35,365 nucleotides of DNA from Streptomyces sp. NP-1717. GTDB taxonomy: Bacteria > Actinomycetota > Actinomycetes > Streptomycetales > Streptomycetaceae. Positions within the stretch are counted from its first letter, which is position 1, and each line of letters starts with the position of its first letter. The notes under the pieces are model-generated. The model did not search any database. It was not told the DNA's origin and worked only from the letters and a program-made list of their open reading frames with translations. The stretch spans positions 1 to 35,365 of the forward strand of contig NZ_JAAPBF010000056.1 in NCBI RefSeq assembly GCF_022695985.1, given 5' to 3'. The translations under genes and the position numbers were made by a program. Positions 25,601 through 33,257 of this stretch are shown here, piece after piece.

Positions 25601-26120
25601 CGCGGTCTACGGCGGTTACGACAACAAGATCGAGAACAACATCGTCTCCGACACGGCCAACTACCCGGGCATCATGCTGGCGACCGACCACGACCCGCTG
25701 CCCTTCTCCGGGCAGACCCTGATCGCCAACAACGCGCTCCACCGCACGGGCGGCGCCTTCTGGAACGAGGACCAGGAGTTCGGTGCCATCACCCTGTTCG
25801 CGGCGAGCCGGGACATCCCCGGCGTCACGATCAGGGACACCGACATCCACGACTCCACGTACGACGGCATCCAGTTCAAGACGGGCGGCGGCACCATGCC
25901 GGGCGTCGTGATCGACAACGTCAGGATCGACAAATCCAACAACGGCGCCGGCATCCTGGCCATGAGCGGCGCCCGCGGCAGCGCGGCCCTGTCGAACGTG
26001 ACCATCACCAACTCGGCTGACGGCCATGTCGTCACCCAGCCGGGTTCGGGCTTCGTGATCACGGGCGGCCCGGCGGCGGCACCGGCGTCGGGCAGAGTGA
26101 CGGGCGGTGGCCGACGGTAA
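22656..26120 (+). CDS. Secreted GH87 alpha-1,3-glucanase (mutanase/mycodextranase type), multidomain
   Basis: This 1154-aa exported enzyme starts at ATG 22656 with AGAGGA six bases upstream. The signal peptide (1-45) ends in SATAA. Two F5/8-type (discoidin-like) binding domains follow (about 46-185 and 200-335, joined by an acidic Pro/Gly linker), then two CARDB-type Ig-like repeats (about 338-445 and 447-552, each with a DNDNNSF or NETNNSF end), a beta-sandwich module (about 558-730) and a right-handed beta-helix catalytic domain beginning ITDYGAVPGDGIDDT. In it, YADGINF gives Asp921 and TGDDS gives Asp944 and Asp945; the 23-residue spacing equals that which I recall for the catalytic Asp triad of Paenibacillus GH87 alpha-1,3-glucanase. 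It should hydrolyse alpha-1,3-glucan of fungal walls or nigeran-type polymers. Which of these is the true substrate is uncertain. Confidence 0.85.
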   Translation: MRRKQLRPTQPSRPRPTRLGRRLITGIVMAGLIVVGLTPLSATAAERPNQSIGKSVSASGSEGNHPASNVTDGNQASYWEGPNNAFPQTLRIDLGESVSVDQVVLKLPTTWEARTQALSVQGSTDGNSYNTLSAAQGRLFTPSSANTVTIDFPSTTVRYVRLNITGNTGWPAAQISEFGIYGPAAGDPGDPDPGDDGTDLARGKPIEASSTIHTFVAANANDDKLNTYWESTGHPSNLTVKLGAEADITSVVVKLNPDSAWGPRTQSIQVLGRAQGATAFTSLKARAEYAFSPSGNQNSVRIPVTGRVADLRLQIFSNTGAQGGQVAELQVIGRPAPNPDLTVTALSWSPTSPVETDATTVSATVRNVGTAASGPTTVNVSIGGTVAGSASVGALNAGASQIVQVAAGKRAEGSYKVTAVVDPTDTVVEQDNDNNSFTAAGSLVVGQAPGPDLQVLSIGSTPQNPAVGAQVQFTVAVQNRGTTATGATTVTRVTVGGTTLNTNTPSIAAGATTNVSVNGSWTATSGGANIVATADATNTVTETNETNNSFSRSIVVGRGAAVPYVEYEAEAGRYQGTLVEADAVRTFGHTNFGSESSGRKSVRLTSTGQFVEFTSTNPANSIVVRNSIPDAPNGGGTEATISLYANDTFLKKLTLSSKHSWLYGNTDGPEALTNTPQADARRLFDEANSLLSTTYPAGTKFKLQRDAGDNASFYYIDLIDLEQVAPPASKPAECTSITDYGAVPGDGIDDTAAIQAAVTADQNGTIACVWIPAGQWRQEKKILTDDPLNQGQFNQIGIKDVTIRGAGMWHSQLYTLTEPQNAGGINHPHEGNFGFDIDDNTKISDIAIFGSGRIRGGDGNAEGGVGLNGRFGKNTKISNVWIEHANVGAWVGRDYDNIPSLWGPADGLEFTGMRIRNTYADGINFTNGTRNSKVFNSSFRTTGDDSLAVWANRYVKDTSVDVAHDNSFTNNTIQLPWRATGIAVYGGYDNKIENNIVSDTANYPGIMLATDHDPLPFSGQTLIANNALHRTGGAFWNEDQEFGAITLFAASRDIPGVTIRDTDIHDSTYDGIQFKTGGGTMPGVVIDNVRIDKSNNGAGILAMSGARGSAALSNVTITNSADGHVVTQPGSGFVITGGPAAAPASGRVTGGGRR

Positions 26121-26137
26121 CCACGTAGGGCACACGG

Positions 26138-26173
26138 CAGGTGCGGACCGGGGACGACCCCGGTCCGCACCTG
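26138..26173 (+). terminator. Strong terminator after the glucanase gene
   Basis: A perfect 16-bp stem (26138-26153 with 26158-26173) has a four-base ACGA loop and begins 17 bases after the stop codon. No T-tract follows beyond TT. Confidence 0.8.
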
Positions 26174-26243
26174 TTCCCGTCACTCCCGCGGCACGCGACA
26201 AACCCGGCGACGCGGGCGGTCATCCCCGGAATACTGCTCGGCC

Positions 26244-26993
26244 ATGGATGAGGTCAATGTTGTCGTCGCCCATTCCGAGCGTGCGACCCTGCGCGTCGGC
26301 GATGTGTTCCTGAAGGTGGACGCCGATCAGGCGCGTATCGCCGTCGAGGTCGAGGCGATGGCCCTGACGCCGGTCCCGACCCCGGAGGTCCTCTGGCACA
26401 AGCCGCCCGTGCTCGCGATCGCCGCGGTGCCGGGGACGGCACTCGGCCGCCTCGGCGAGCCGTCGACCGCTTCCCCGGCGGCGTGGGCCGCGGCGGGTGC
26501 CGCCGTCCGGAAGTTGCACGACGCGCCGTTGCCGCCCTTCCCGGGCCGGGGAAGGGGCCTCGCCGAGTTGACGGTGGATCTCGACCACGAGTGCGAGCGG
26601 CTCGTGACGACCGGCGTCCTGCCCGCCGACCTGGTCACCCGCAACCGCCAGGTCGCCGAGGCGGCGCTGCGGCCGTGGACTCCCGTGTTCACGCACGGCG
26701 ACCTGCAGATCACTCATGTGTTCGTCGACGGTGACGAGGTCACCGGGATCATCGACTGGTCCGAGGCGGGCCGGGGTGATGCCCTGTTCGACCTCGCCAC
26801 CTTGACGCTCGGACACGAGGAGCACCTCGGTGATGTCGTCGACGGCTACGGCACCGACGTCGACCTCGACGTGATCCGCGCGTGGTGGTCACTGCGAAGC
26901 CTGCTGGTGGTTCGCTGGCTGGCCGAGCACGGCTTCGACCCGTTCGCGGCGGGCTGTGAGGTCGACGTGCTGAGATCCCGGATGCGGGGCTGA
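26244..26993 (+). CDS. APH-family phosphotransferase (aminoglycoside/choline-kinase fold)
   Basis: This 249-aa protein has the kinase-like fold of the APH family. The catalytic loop reads HGDLQITH (151-158): catalytic Asp153 is present, but the position usually held by the metal-binding Asn is His158. The metal-binding Asp171 lies in IIDWSEAGRGDALFDLA, a strong family signature. The N-terminal lobe carries FLKVDAD, whose Lys is the likely ATP-contacting Lys. It could phosphorylate a small hydroxylated metabolite or an antibiotic; the substrate cannot be told. Nothing suggests it is a resistance gene acquired by transfer, since composition matches neighbours. ATG 26244 has no clear ribosome site. 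It stands alone after a strong terminator. Confidence 0.8.
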   Translation: MDEVNVVVAHSERATLRVGDVFLKVDADQARIAVEVEAMALTPVPTPEVLWHKPPVLAIAAVPGTALGRLGEPSTASPAAWAAAGAAVRKLHDAPLPPFPGRGRGLAELTVDLDHECERLVTTGVLPADLVTRNRQVAEAALRPWTPVFTHGDLQITHVFVDGDEVTGIIDWSEAGRGDALFDLATLTLGHEEHLGDVVDGYGTDVDLDVIRAWWSLRSLLVVRWLAEHGFDPFAAGCEVDVLRSRMRG

Positions 26994-27436
26994 CCGGGCC
27001 CGCTGCTGTGAGGGGAGTCGGCCTCGGGCGCGGAAGAAGCCCCGCTCCTGGGCCGGAACCAGGGTTCCGCACGGCACCATGCGGCCGCCCATAGGCTTAC
27101 GACCCGGCCCCGGCGGATGACGCGCGACACCGCCGGCGGCAGTTGACGCCGGCCGTCCCTGTCCAGGCCGAGCGGACATCCGCCGGAGTGGGCGGACGCC
27201 GCCCGGACGCAGGTCGGGTCAGGTTCGCGCGCCGGTGTCCCGGCGCCCGTCTTCCGCGACTGCGGGCGATCCGCGGTGCCGTCGGCCGTACTCACGGCGG
27301 CACAACCGGTCATGGCAGCCGACCAAGTCGGCGTGGGACGCGTGACACGCCGCTGACCTCATGTGGTGCGGCCGGATTGGGACGCGCGTGGGATCGTGGG
27401 ACGGGAGTCTGGGGCAGACGTCACGGGGGTGGAGTC
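26994..27436. other. Intergenic region before the XRE/glycosidase-like gene
   Basis: This 443-base stretch has open frames on both strands, but they are rich in Arg, Pro and Gly and lack ribosome sites. I see no RNA gene. Short G-rich direct repeats (GTGGGA-type, 27388-27425) come just before the next start. A promoter is expected here but not identified. Confidence 0.45.
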
Positions 27437-29071
27437 TTGAACGGGCCAAAGACATCAGGGGAGTTGGCCGAAGTTCTGGCGGGGCTGAAGGAGCGCAGTG
27501 GCCTCAGCTACCAGGAGTTGGGGCGGCGGGTCTTCACGAGCAGTTCCACCCTTCACCGGTACTGCAACGGCAAGGGGACACCGGCGGACTTCGACCTCGT
27601 CGTCCGTATCGCCAAGGAGTGCGGAGCCGACGCGGAGGAACTCAACACGCTCCTGGGCTGCTGGAAGACCGCGACAGGGGAGGGCCGGGCCGAAGGACCC
27701 GTCCAAGCCCCGGCCGAAGCCCGGGCCGAAGTCCTTTCCGAAGTCCCGACCAGGAAGGGGCCGCCGCTCTGGGGCCTGAGGCTTCTCCTCGCCGGCGTCA
27801 TGGCGCTCGTCGTTCTCGGCACCGCCGTCGCGAGCGCCCCGTTCGAGCCCGCGGTCCTGCCCGTGGCGGCGCCGGTCGGATCCACGAGCTGGACGCAGAC
27901 ACCGAGGCCCGTCGATCCGGAACTGTTCGGTGTGACGATGAACAGCTTCAGCGGGGCCATGCCCTCCTTCCGGACCGGTGCGCTGCGGCTGTGGGACAGC
28001 GAGACCCGCTGGGCCCAACTGGAGCCCGCGAAGGGTGAGTACGACTGGTCCACGCTCGACCGGCTCCTCGACGGCGCCGAACGGGAGGGTCTGCCCACGA
28101 TGTTCGTCTTCGGCGCCACGCCCTCATGGGCCGCGCCGGACGCCCGGAAGGCCGCGTATCCGGAGAGTTCCCGAGCGGCACCACCGGACGACCTCGACGA
28201 CTGGGACGCGTTCGTAGGCGCTCTCGTACAGCACGCGGGTGCCCGTATCGACGCCTACGAACTGTGGGCCGTGGCGAACCATGAGCACCACTACAACGGC
28301 AGCGTCAGGACACTTGTGGAGATGACCCGGCGCGCGAGCCGCATCATCCGGAAGGCTGACGCGAACGCGACCGTGGTGTGCCCCTCGATCACCGATCTGT
28401 GGGGAGCCGAGGCACACGAATTTCTGCTGCGGTTCGCCGAGTCGGGCGGCTACCAGCACTGCGACGCGGCGGGGATCAAGCTGTACCAGCGTCGGGTCAC
28501 CGACCCCCCGGAGACCATGCTCGAAGCGGTACGCAAGGTCGATCGGACGTTCCACCGGGCCGGCTACCACCTACCCCTGTGGAGCACCGGCACGGTGCAG
28601 ACCCTGCCACTGAACGATCCCCTGGACAAGGAGACGGCCGCCAACCACGCGGTCCGCTTCTATCTGACGGGCCTGTACGCCCGGAACCGGGACCTGGAAC
28701 GTATGTACTTCTACGCATGGGGCAACGGCAAGATCCCCCTGGTCCTCCAGGCCGAGGGTCAACCACCCACCAAGGCCGGTGAGTTCGTCGCCCGCCTCCA
28801 GCGGTGGCTGGCCTCCGCGGACCTCCGCTCCTGCGGCCGGGGCCTCCAGATCGACCTGCCCGAGAACGTCTGGCAGTGCGAATTCCTCATCCCCGATGAC
28901 CGGGGCACCCGCCGCCCGGCCCACATCCGCTGGACCCACACGGGCACAGCCGAAACCGACCTCGGCTCCGGCGCCCGCACGGTGGAGCACCTTGACGGCA
29001 CGACACACGAGGTGGACGGCCGGGAGACGGTACCTGTCACGGGACGACCGATTCTGATCCGGTACGGCTGA
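27437..29071 (+). CDS. Membrane-tethered XRE helix-turn-helix with extracellular glycosidase-like domain
   Basis: About 544 aa from TTG 27437 (GGTGGAG just upstream; the frame is open to 27143, but that part is Arg/Gly-rich and unlike protein). Residues about 7-72 form an XRE-type HTH (LKERSGLSYQELGRRVFTSS, then LHRYCNGKGTPADFD). A Glu/Ala/Pro linker leads to one TM helix (about 113-133). The outer part (about 150-480) resembles a (beta/alpha)8 glycoside hydrolase of the GH39/clan A type: VTMNSFSG, RLWDSETRWAQLEP, YDWSTLDRLLDGA, YELW. Where such enzymes have WNEPN the sequence is WAVAN (277-281), and where the nucleophile strand has W-x-T-E it is WSTG (382-385). Both catalytic Glu therefore seem lost. 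A small beta domain closes the protein. It may be a one-component transmembrane regulator that senses a glycan; this is inference. Confidence 0.75.
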   Translation: MNGPKTSGELAEVLAGLKERSGLSYQELGRRVFTSSSTLHRYCNGKGTPADFDLVVRIAKECGADAEELNTLLGCWKTATGEGRAEGPVQAPAEARAEVLSEVPTRKGPPLWGLRLLLAGVMALVVLGTAVASAPFEPAVLPVAAPVGSTSWTQTPRPVDPELFGVTMNSFSGAMPSFRTGALRLWDSETRWAQLEPAKGEYDWSTLDRLLDGAEREGLPTMFVFGATPSWAAPDARKAAYPESSRAAPPDDLDDWDAFVGALVQHAGARIDAYELWAVANHEHHYNGSVRTLVEMTRRASRIIRKADANATVVCPSITDLWGAEAHEFLLRFAESGGYQHCDAAGIKLYQRRVTDPPETMLEAVRKVDRTFHRAGYHLPLWSTGTVQTLPLNDPLDKETAANHAVRFYLTGLYARNRDLERMYFYAWGNGKIPLVLQAEGQPPTKAGEFVARLQRWLASADLRSCGRGLQIDLPENVWQCEFLIPDDRGTRRPAHIRWTHTGTAETDLGSGARTVEHLDGTTHEVDGRETVPVTGRPILIRYG

Positions 29072-29087
29072 GGGACCCCCGGCCCGG

Positions 29088-29123
29088 ACCCCCGCCGGAG
29101 CACCGAATCCGGCACGCGGGGCC
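29088..29123. terminator. Possible bidirectional terminator between convergent genes
   Basis: GCCGGA (29094-29099) pairs with TCCGGC (29108-29113), and outside it CCCC (29090-29093) with GGGG (29118-29121) across a four-base bulge. It lies in the 77-base gap between the stops of two convergent genes. Confidence 0.4.
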
Positions 29124-29148
29124 GCGCCGTACTTCGGTGGTCAGGGGG

Positions 29149-30360
29149 TCAGATCGCCGGCGTGGTCCTGCGACCGGTGGAGGCGCGGAGGACCACGGCG
29201 AGAGCGACCAGGACGATGCCGAACCAGACGACGCTCGTGACGCCCACATGGTCGGCGAACAGGCCGCCGATGAGGGCGCCCAGGGCTATGCAGGTGTTGT
29301 AGGCCATGGTGTTGAGCGACATCGCGGCCTCGAAGGTCTCGGGGGCCGCCGAGAGCGTCATGTTGATCTGGCTGAGCTGGACGACGCCGAAGGCGAGGCC
29401 CCAAAGGATCATGGCGGCGATCACGCCGACGTCGTACGTGCCGATGGTCAGCAGCATGACGAGTGCCGCGATCATGATCAGGCCGCCCACGATGAAACTG
29501 CCCCGCAGGCTCTTGTTGACGGTCTGGCCGCCGATGAAGTTGCCGATCGCGCCGCCGGTACCGAAGACGATGAGGACGACGGTGATGAAGCCGACGGTGG
29601 CGGACGTACTGTCCTCGAGATAGGGCCGTACGAACGTGTAGGCACCGAAGTGGCCGAGGACGAAGAACACGACCATGACCAGGACCAGACGCAGCGGCAC
29701 GTTCCTGACGGGTAGTTCGAAGACCTCGCGGACCGAGACCGCGTTGGCCGACGGGAGCGACGGGAGCGTGACGGCAACCGCGAGGAACACCAGAGCGCTG
29801 AGCCCGGCCCAGATCAGGAAGGTGGTGCGCCAGTCGCCGGCGCTCTCCAGCAGCGTGCCGAGCGGGATGCCGACGACGGTGGCGATCGAGATTCCGGACA
29901 TCACGACAGCGGCAGCCCGGTTGGCGTGCGCCGGCGGGACGATGCGCATGGCCATGCTGACGCCGATGGCCCAGAAGACGCCACTCGCGAAGCCCATGAT
30001 CAGGCGGGTGCCCAGGATCAGCGGGTAGTTCGGGGCGATCGCGGTGATCAGGTTACCGACGGCCAGGACTGCCAGCAGGGTCGTCAGCAGCCGGCGCCGG
30101 TTGACGCGCCGGGTCCATGCCACGATGAACGGCACACCGAGACCTGCCGCGAGACCCTGCGCCGTGACCATGAGGCCAACCGAGCCCACGGAAACCCCAA
30201 GGCTCGCGCTGAGCGGGGTGAGCAGGCCGATCGGCATCAGTTCGGTGGTGAGGAAGATGAACAGACTGGCGGTGATGGCGGCCACACCCAGCCATCCCCG
30301 GGTCGGGGACACCTGCTTCTGCGGTGTGACGGGGGAGTTTGTCTCGTCCTGCATACTCAT
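29149..30360 (-). CDS. MFS efflux transporter (DHA1 / AraJ-like)
   Basis: This 403-aa integral membrane protein has twelve hydrophobic segments. It opens with FLTTELMPIGLLTPLSASLGVSVGSVG, typical of the DHA1 sugar-efflux/drug-efflux branch, followed by the loop 2-3 basic motif (WTRRVNRRRLL) and by GFASGVFWAIGVSMAMRIVPP in TM4-5. The family exports drugs, sugars or amino acids by proton antiport; the substrate is not readable. It follows the EamA gene by nine bases on the same strand, so the two are almost certainly co-transcribed. ATG 30360 has a weak GAGAG upstream; ATG 30354 is an alternative. Confidence 0.88.
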   Translation of the reverse strand: MSMQDETNSPVTPQKQVSPTRGWLGVAAITASLFIFLTTELMPIGLLTPLSASLGVSVGSVGLMVTAQGLAAGLGVPFIVAWTRRVNRRRLLTTLLAVLAVGNLITAIAPNYPLILGTRLIMGFASGVFWAIGVSMAMRIVPPAHANRAAAVVMSGISIATVVGIPLGTLLESAGDWRTTFLIWAGLSALVFLAVAVTLPSLPSANAVSVREVFELPVRNVPLRLVLVMVVFFVLGHFGAYTFVRPYLEDSTSATVGFITVVLIVFGTGGAIGNFIGGQTVNKSLRGSFIVGGLIMIAALVMLLTIGTYDVGVIAAMILWGLAFGVVQLSQINMTLSAAPETFEAAMSLNTMAYNTCIALGALIGGLFADHVGVTSVVWFGIVLVALAVVLRASTGRRTTPAI

Positions 30361-30369
30361 GTCGACTCT

Positions 30370-31290
30370 CTAAATGTGGTCATGCGTGGTACGCGAATGC
30401 CTCTCGGCGCCGGCGTCCAACGAGTTCGGTCCGCGTGGGCGCGGCTGACCGAGCACAACGGCCAGGAAGACGACGACCATGCCGACGATCTGGAGGGCCG
30501 ACAGCGTCTGGTCCTTGACGAGGTAGCCCAGCAGGGTCGCCACGACCGGGCTGCCCAGTGCGAGGAAGGAGACCGCCACAGCCGGCAGGCGTTCGATGCC
30601 CCGGAACCATGCGATGTAGCTCAGGATCGCGCCCAGGGTGATGAGGTGGGCGAACCCGATGACATTGGAGCGGGTGAGACCGTCGGGAAGGTCTTCCAGC
30701 GACAGCCAGAACGGCAGCAGGACCAGACCGCCCGCTGTGAGTTGCCACCCGGTGAACGCGAGCAGGCCGACGCCCTCCGGCCGTCCCCACCGCTTGGTCA
30801 GTGTGATGCCCGAGGCCATGCACAGCGCTCCGCCGACCGCGGCGAGGAGTCCGGTGGTGTCGAGCGACGCCGTGCCTCTGAAGACGAGCAACGCCACTCC
30901 CCCGATGCCCATCGCGCAGGCCAGGGCGTGGACGGGTCTGATCCTCTCGCCGAGGAAGAGGGCGGCGAGGATGATCACGAACATGGGCTGCGCGGACATG
31001 ACCATGGCCGCGATGCCACCGGGCACTCGGTAGGCCGCGACGAAGAGCAGGAAGTTGAAGGCGCCGATGTTCAGACCACCCAGCACCAGCGCGCGCCACC
31101 ACCAGATGCCGACGGGAAGTTTCCGGCCGACGGCCAGCAGCACCAGACCGCCGGGCAGGGCCCGCATGGTGGTCGCCAGGAGCGGCCGGTCCTGAGGGAG
31201 CAGCTCGGTGGTCACCAGGTAGGTGCTGCCCCAGACCGCCGGAGCCAGGCCGGTCAGGGCCACCGTGAGCACCTTGTGCCTGTTCTTCAT
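30370..31290 (-). CDS. EamA/DMT-family transporter (RhaT-like)
   Basis: This 306-aa protein has ten predicted TM helices in two repeated EamA halves. Family marks are AVWGSTYLVTTELLP in TM1, RALPGGLVLL, AMVMSAQPMFVIILAALFLGERI at the end of the first half, and ALGSPVVATLLGYL in the second. DMT proteins export amino acids, purines or other metabolites. GAGG lies four bases before ATG 31290. It is the first gene of a two-gene unit with the MFS transporter and is divergent from a LysR regulator, an arrangement that usually means LysR control of the transporters. Confidence 0.9.
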   Translation of the reverse strand: MKNRHKVLTVALTGLAPAVWGSTYLVTTELLPQDRPLLATTMRALPGGLVLLAVGRKLPVGIWWWRALVLGGLNIGAFNFLLFVAAYRVPGGIAAMVMSAQPMFVIILAALFLGERIRPVHALACAMGIGGVALLVFRGTASLDTTGLLAAVGGALCMASGITLTKRWGRPEGVGLLAFTGWQLTAGGLVLLPFWLSLEDLPDGLTRSNVIGFAHLITLGAILSYIAWFRGIERLPAVAVSFLALGSPVVATLLGYLVKDQTLSALQIVGMVVVFLAVVLGQPRPRGPNSLDAGAERHSRTTHDHI

Positions 31291-31650
31291 CTCGCCTCAC
31301 AACCCGTGGGATTGACCGTGGTTCCTGGCATCTGTCCGGCCTGCTCAGTCGAAGATCGGCATCCAGCTCGGAACGCGATGGCGTGGTGGTCATGGCGGGC
31401 GCTCGTCCTTTCGGTGTCACGGGCGCGATGGCGCGTGCGGGCATGCCTCGGCGCTGTGCGCCCTGGTGCGGGAGGTGGCGGAGGAGCGGCTTCCGGGCAT
31501 GCCGGACAGGCTCCGATCGGGGCCGCCCGGCGGAGTCGGCCCGATCGGGGACGATCCCGCCGTGTGCGGTCGTCATCAGTGTCGGGCCGGGGAGATCGAT
31601 GAGTCCAACACATGCTTGTCACGCGATGAATCTCGTATCACGATGGATCC
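31291..31650. other. Divergent intergenic region, EamA transporter / LysR regulator
   Basis: These 360 bases should carry both promoters and the LysR binding site. Between about 31436 and 31560 one + strand frame has coding-like third positions (HASALCALVREVAEERLPGM) but no start or family I recognise; it may be a relic. TCGT-N3-ACGA (31633-31643), just before the LysR start, is the best small dyad, too short to claim as an operator. Confidence 0.4.
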
Positions 31651-32526
31651 ATGGAGCTCCAGCAGATGCGGTACGTGATCGCCGTGGCCGAGATGAACAG
31701 CTTCACGAAGGCTGCCCAACGCTGCCTTGTGGTCCAGTCCGCACTCAGCCACCAGATCGCGCGCCTGGAGAAGGAGTTGGGTGCGAGGCTCTTCGAACGC
31801 ACCAGCCGCCGCGTCCGATTGACCCCGGCGGGCGCGGCCTTTCTGCCCGCCGCCCGCCAGTGCCTCGACGCGGCGGAGCGGGTCGCCGCCGAAGTCGCGG
31901 CGGCCGTCGGGGAGGTACGCGGACGGCTCGCGGTGGGGCTGATCCCCAGCGTGGCCGCCGTGGACATTCCCGCTGTCCTCAGGGAATTCCACCGGCGCCA
32001 TCCGAAGGCCCGGATCAGCCTCAGTGTGGGGGCGAGCGACGAGCTCGCCGAGCAGGTCAGGCAGGGCGATATCGAGGTGGCCTTTCTCGGCATCCCGGTC
32101 ACGGCCCGCCCCCGGGGCGTCATGGCCCGGAAGCTGGCCGAGGAGCGGCTGGTCGCCGTGGTCTCCCCGGATCACCCGCTCGCCGGCGAGACCTCGGTCG
32201 ACCTCCGTCGGCTGTCCTCGGAGGTGTTCGTGGACCTCCCGGCGAAGACCGCCGGCCGGGCCCAGTCCGACCTGGCCTTCACCGCCGCCGGCCTCACCCG
32301 CGAGGTCGCCTTCGAGGTGACCAACGCGGACTACCTGACCCGTCTGGTCGGCGCGGGCCTTGGCGTGGCCCTGCTCCCGCCCACGTATGCCGAGGGCCTG
32401 GCCGGGATGACCACGATCGAGGTCACGGACGCACCGGCCCGCGCCGAGTATGTGATCTGGGGCCGGGAGAACCGCGCCCCGGCGGCCAACGCATTCCTGG
32501 AGCTGCTGGGCATCGAGGAGGAGTGA
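31651..32526 (+). CDS. LysR-family transcriptional regulator
   Basis: This 291-aa regulator has the standard layout. An N-terminal winged HTH (1-60) reads MELQQMRYVIAVAEMNSFTK and then QSALSHQIARLEKELGARLFER, and is followed by the linker helix and a two-lobe periplasmic-binding-like effector domain (about 90-291), with GLIPSVAAVDIPAVLREF opening lobe I and a return around LVGAGLGVALLP. LysR proteins bind upstream of a divergent target and respond to a small co-inducer. The divergent EamA-MFS unit is the obvious target. The ligand is unknown. The start has only a weak ribosome site. Confidence 0.93.
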   Translation: MELQQMRYVIAVAEMNSFTKAAQRCLVVQSALSHQIARLEKELGARLFERTSRRVRLTPAGAAFLPAARQCLDAAERVAAEVAAAVGEVRGRLAVGLIPSVAAVDIPAVLREFHRRHPKARISLSVGASDELAEQVRQGDIEVAFLGIPVTARPRGVMARKLAEERLVAVVSPDHPLAGETSVDLRRLSSEVFVDLPAKTAGRAQSDLAFTAAGLTREVAFEVTNADYLTRLVGAGLGVALLPPTYAEGLAGMTTIEVTDAPARAEYVIWGRENRAPAANAFLELLGIEEE

Positions 32527-32562
32527 ACCTCTTGCCGGGCAAGATCCCGGGCACACGAAGAA

Positions 32563-32598
32563 CTCCCAGCCCGGACGAATCCGTGCTGGGAGCTTTTT
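32563..32598. terminator. Intrinsic terminator between lysR and tRNA-Leu
   Basis: Arms 32563-32570 and 32585-32592 form an exact 8-bp stem. After a single mismatch the stem continues with CGGA (32572-32575) and TCCG (32580-32583) around a four-base loop. T5 (32594-32598) follows on the + strand, making this the most classical terminator in the window. It ends the LysR transcript and, by symmetry, may also stop the tRNA transcript on the other strand. Confidence 0.85.
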
Positions 32599-32608
32599 CT
32601 GGTCTGGC

Positions 32609-32696
32609 TGGTGTCCGAGGGGGGACTTGAACCCCCACGCCCGATAAAGGGCACTAGCACCTCAAGCTAGCGCGTCTGCCATTCCGCCACCCGGAC
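32609..32696 (-). tRNA. tRNA-Leu, anticodon GAG
   Basis: The minus strand folds as a class II tRNA. The acceptor arms are 32690-32696 and 32613-32619 with one G-U pair. The anticodon arm is CTAGC-TTGAGGT-GCTAG, giving anticodon GAG (reads CTC/CTT). A long variable arm follows (TGCCCTTTATCGGGCG), then a T arm with GGTTCAAGTC. The discriminator is A (32612), and CCA is encoded at 32609-32611. Confidence 0.96.
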
Positions 32697-32836
32697 GAGT
32701 GGTCGAACCTCGGCGTTTCCGCCGGGCTGACGTAAAGAACGATACCAGGGCCCGGGAGTGCTCTTCACCCGCATATCCCATGGTCCGGGGCGCACGGACG
32801 GATCTTCGCCGCTCCGTGCGGCCCGGCTCGCCGCGG

Positions 32837-33247
32837 TTACGGCTTCGGCTCCTGCGAGATGCGCACCAAGTTGCCCGAGGGGTCGCGGAACGCGCAGTCG
32901 CGGGGGCCCCAGGGCTGGTCCATGGGCTCCTGGAGCACCTCGGCGCCCGATGCCCGCAGCTTCTCGAAGGTCGCGTCGAGGTCGTCGGTGCGGAAGATGA
33001 GCTGGGTGAGGACGCCCTTGGTGAGCAGTTCCTGGAGGGCGTCGCCGTCGGCCTGGGAGCGGCCGGCGTGCGGTTCCGAGAGGACCAGTTCGAGGCCGGG
33101 CTGGGTCGGGCTGCCGAGGGTGACCCAGCGGAAGTCGCCCGAGGAGACGTCGTTGCGCATCTCGAAGCCGAGCGCGTCGCGGTAGAAGGCGAGCGCCTCG
33201 TCGGGGTCGTTGACGGTGATGTGGCAGTACTGGAGTGCGATGGTCAT
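32837..33247 (-). CDS. VOC-superfamily (glyoxalase/bleomycin-resistance-like) protein
   Basis: This 136-aa protein shows the two beta-alpha-beta-beta-beta modules of the VOC fold. The first begins LQYCHITVNDPDEALAFYRD and LGFEMRND; the second begins LIFRTDDLDATFEKLRASG and ends CAFRDPSGNLVRISQE. Candidate metal ligands are His9 and the C-terminal Glu, but the set cannot be assigned with certainty. Members include glyoxalases, extradiol dioxygenases and drug-binding proteins, and function is open. It begins ten bases after the stop of the AraC gene on the same strand, so the two form an operon; such AraC-VOC pairs recur in actinomycetes. Confidence 0.88.
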   Translation of the reverse strand: MTIALQYCHITVNDPDEALAFYRDALGFEMRNDVSSGDFRWVTLGSPTQPGLELVLSEPHAGRSQADGDALQELLTKGVLTQLIFRTDDLDATFEKLRASGAEVLQEPMDQPWGPRDCAFRDPSGNLVRISQEPKP

Positions 33248-33257
33248 ACCGTCAACG

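Noticed and set aside
26846..27313. Minus-strand frames between the APH kinase and the XRE gene
   Set aside because: They overlap the kinase 3' end, lack ribosome sites and have shadow-like composition.
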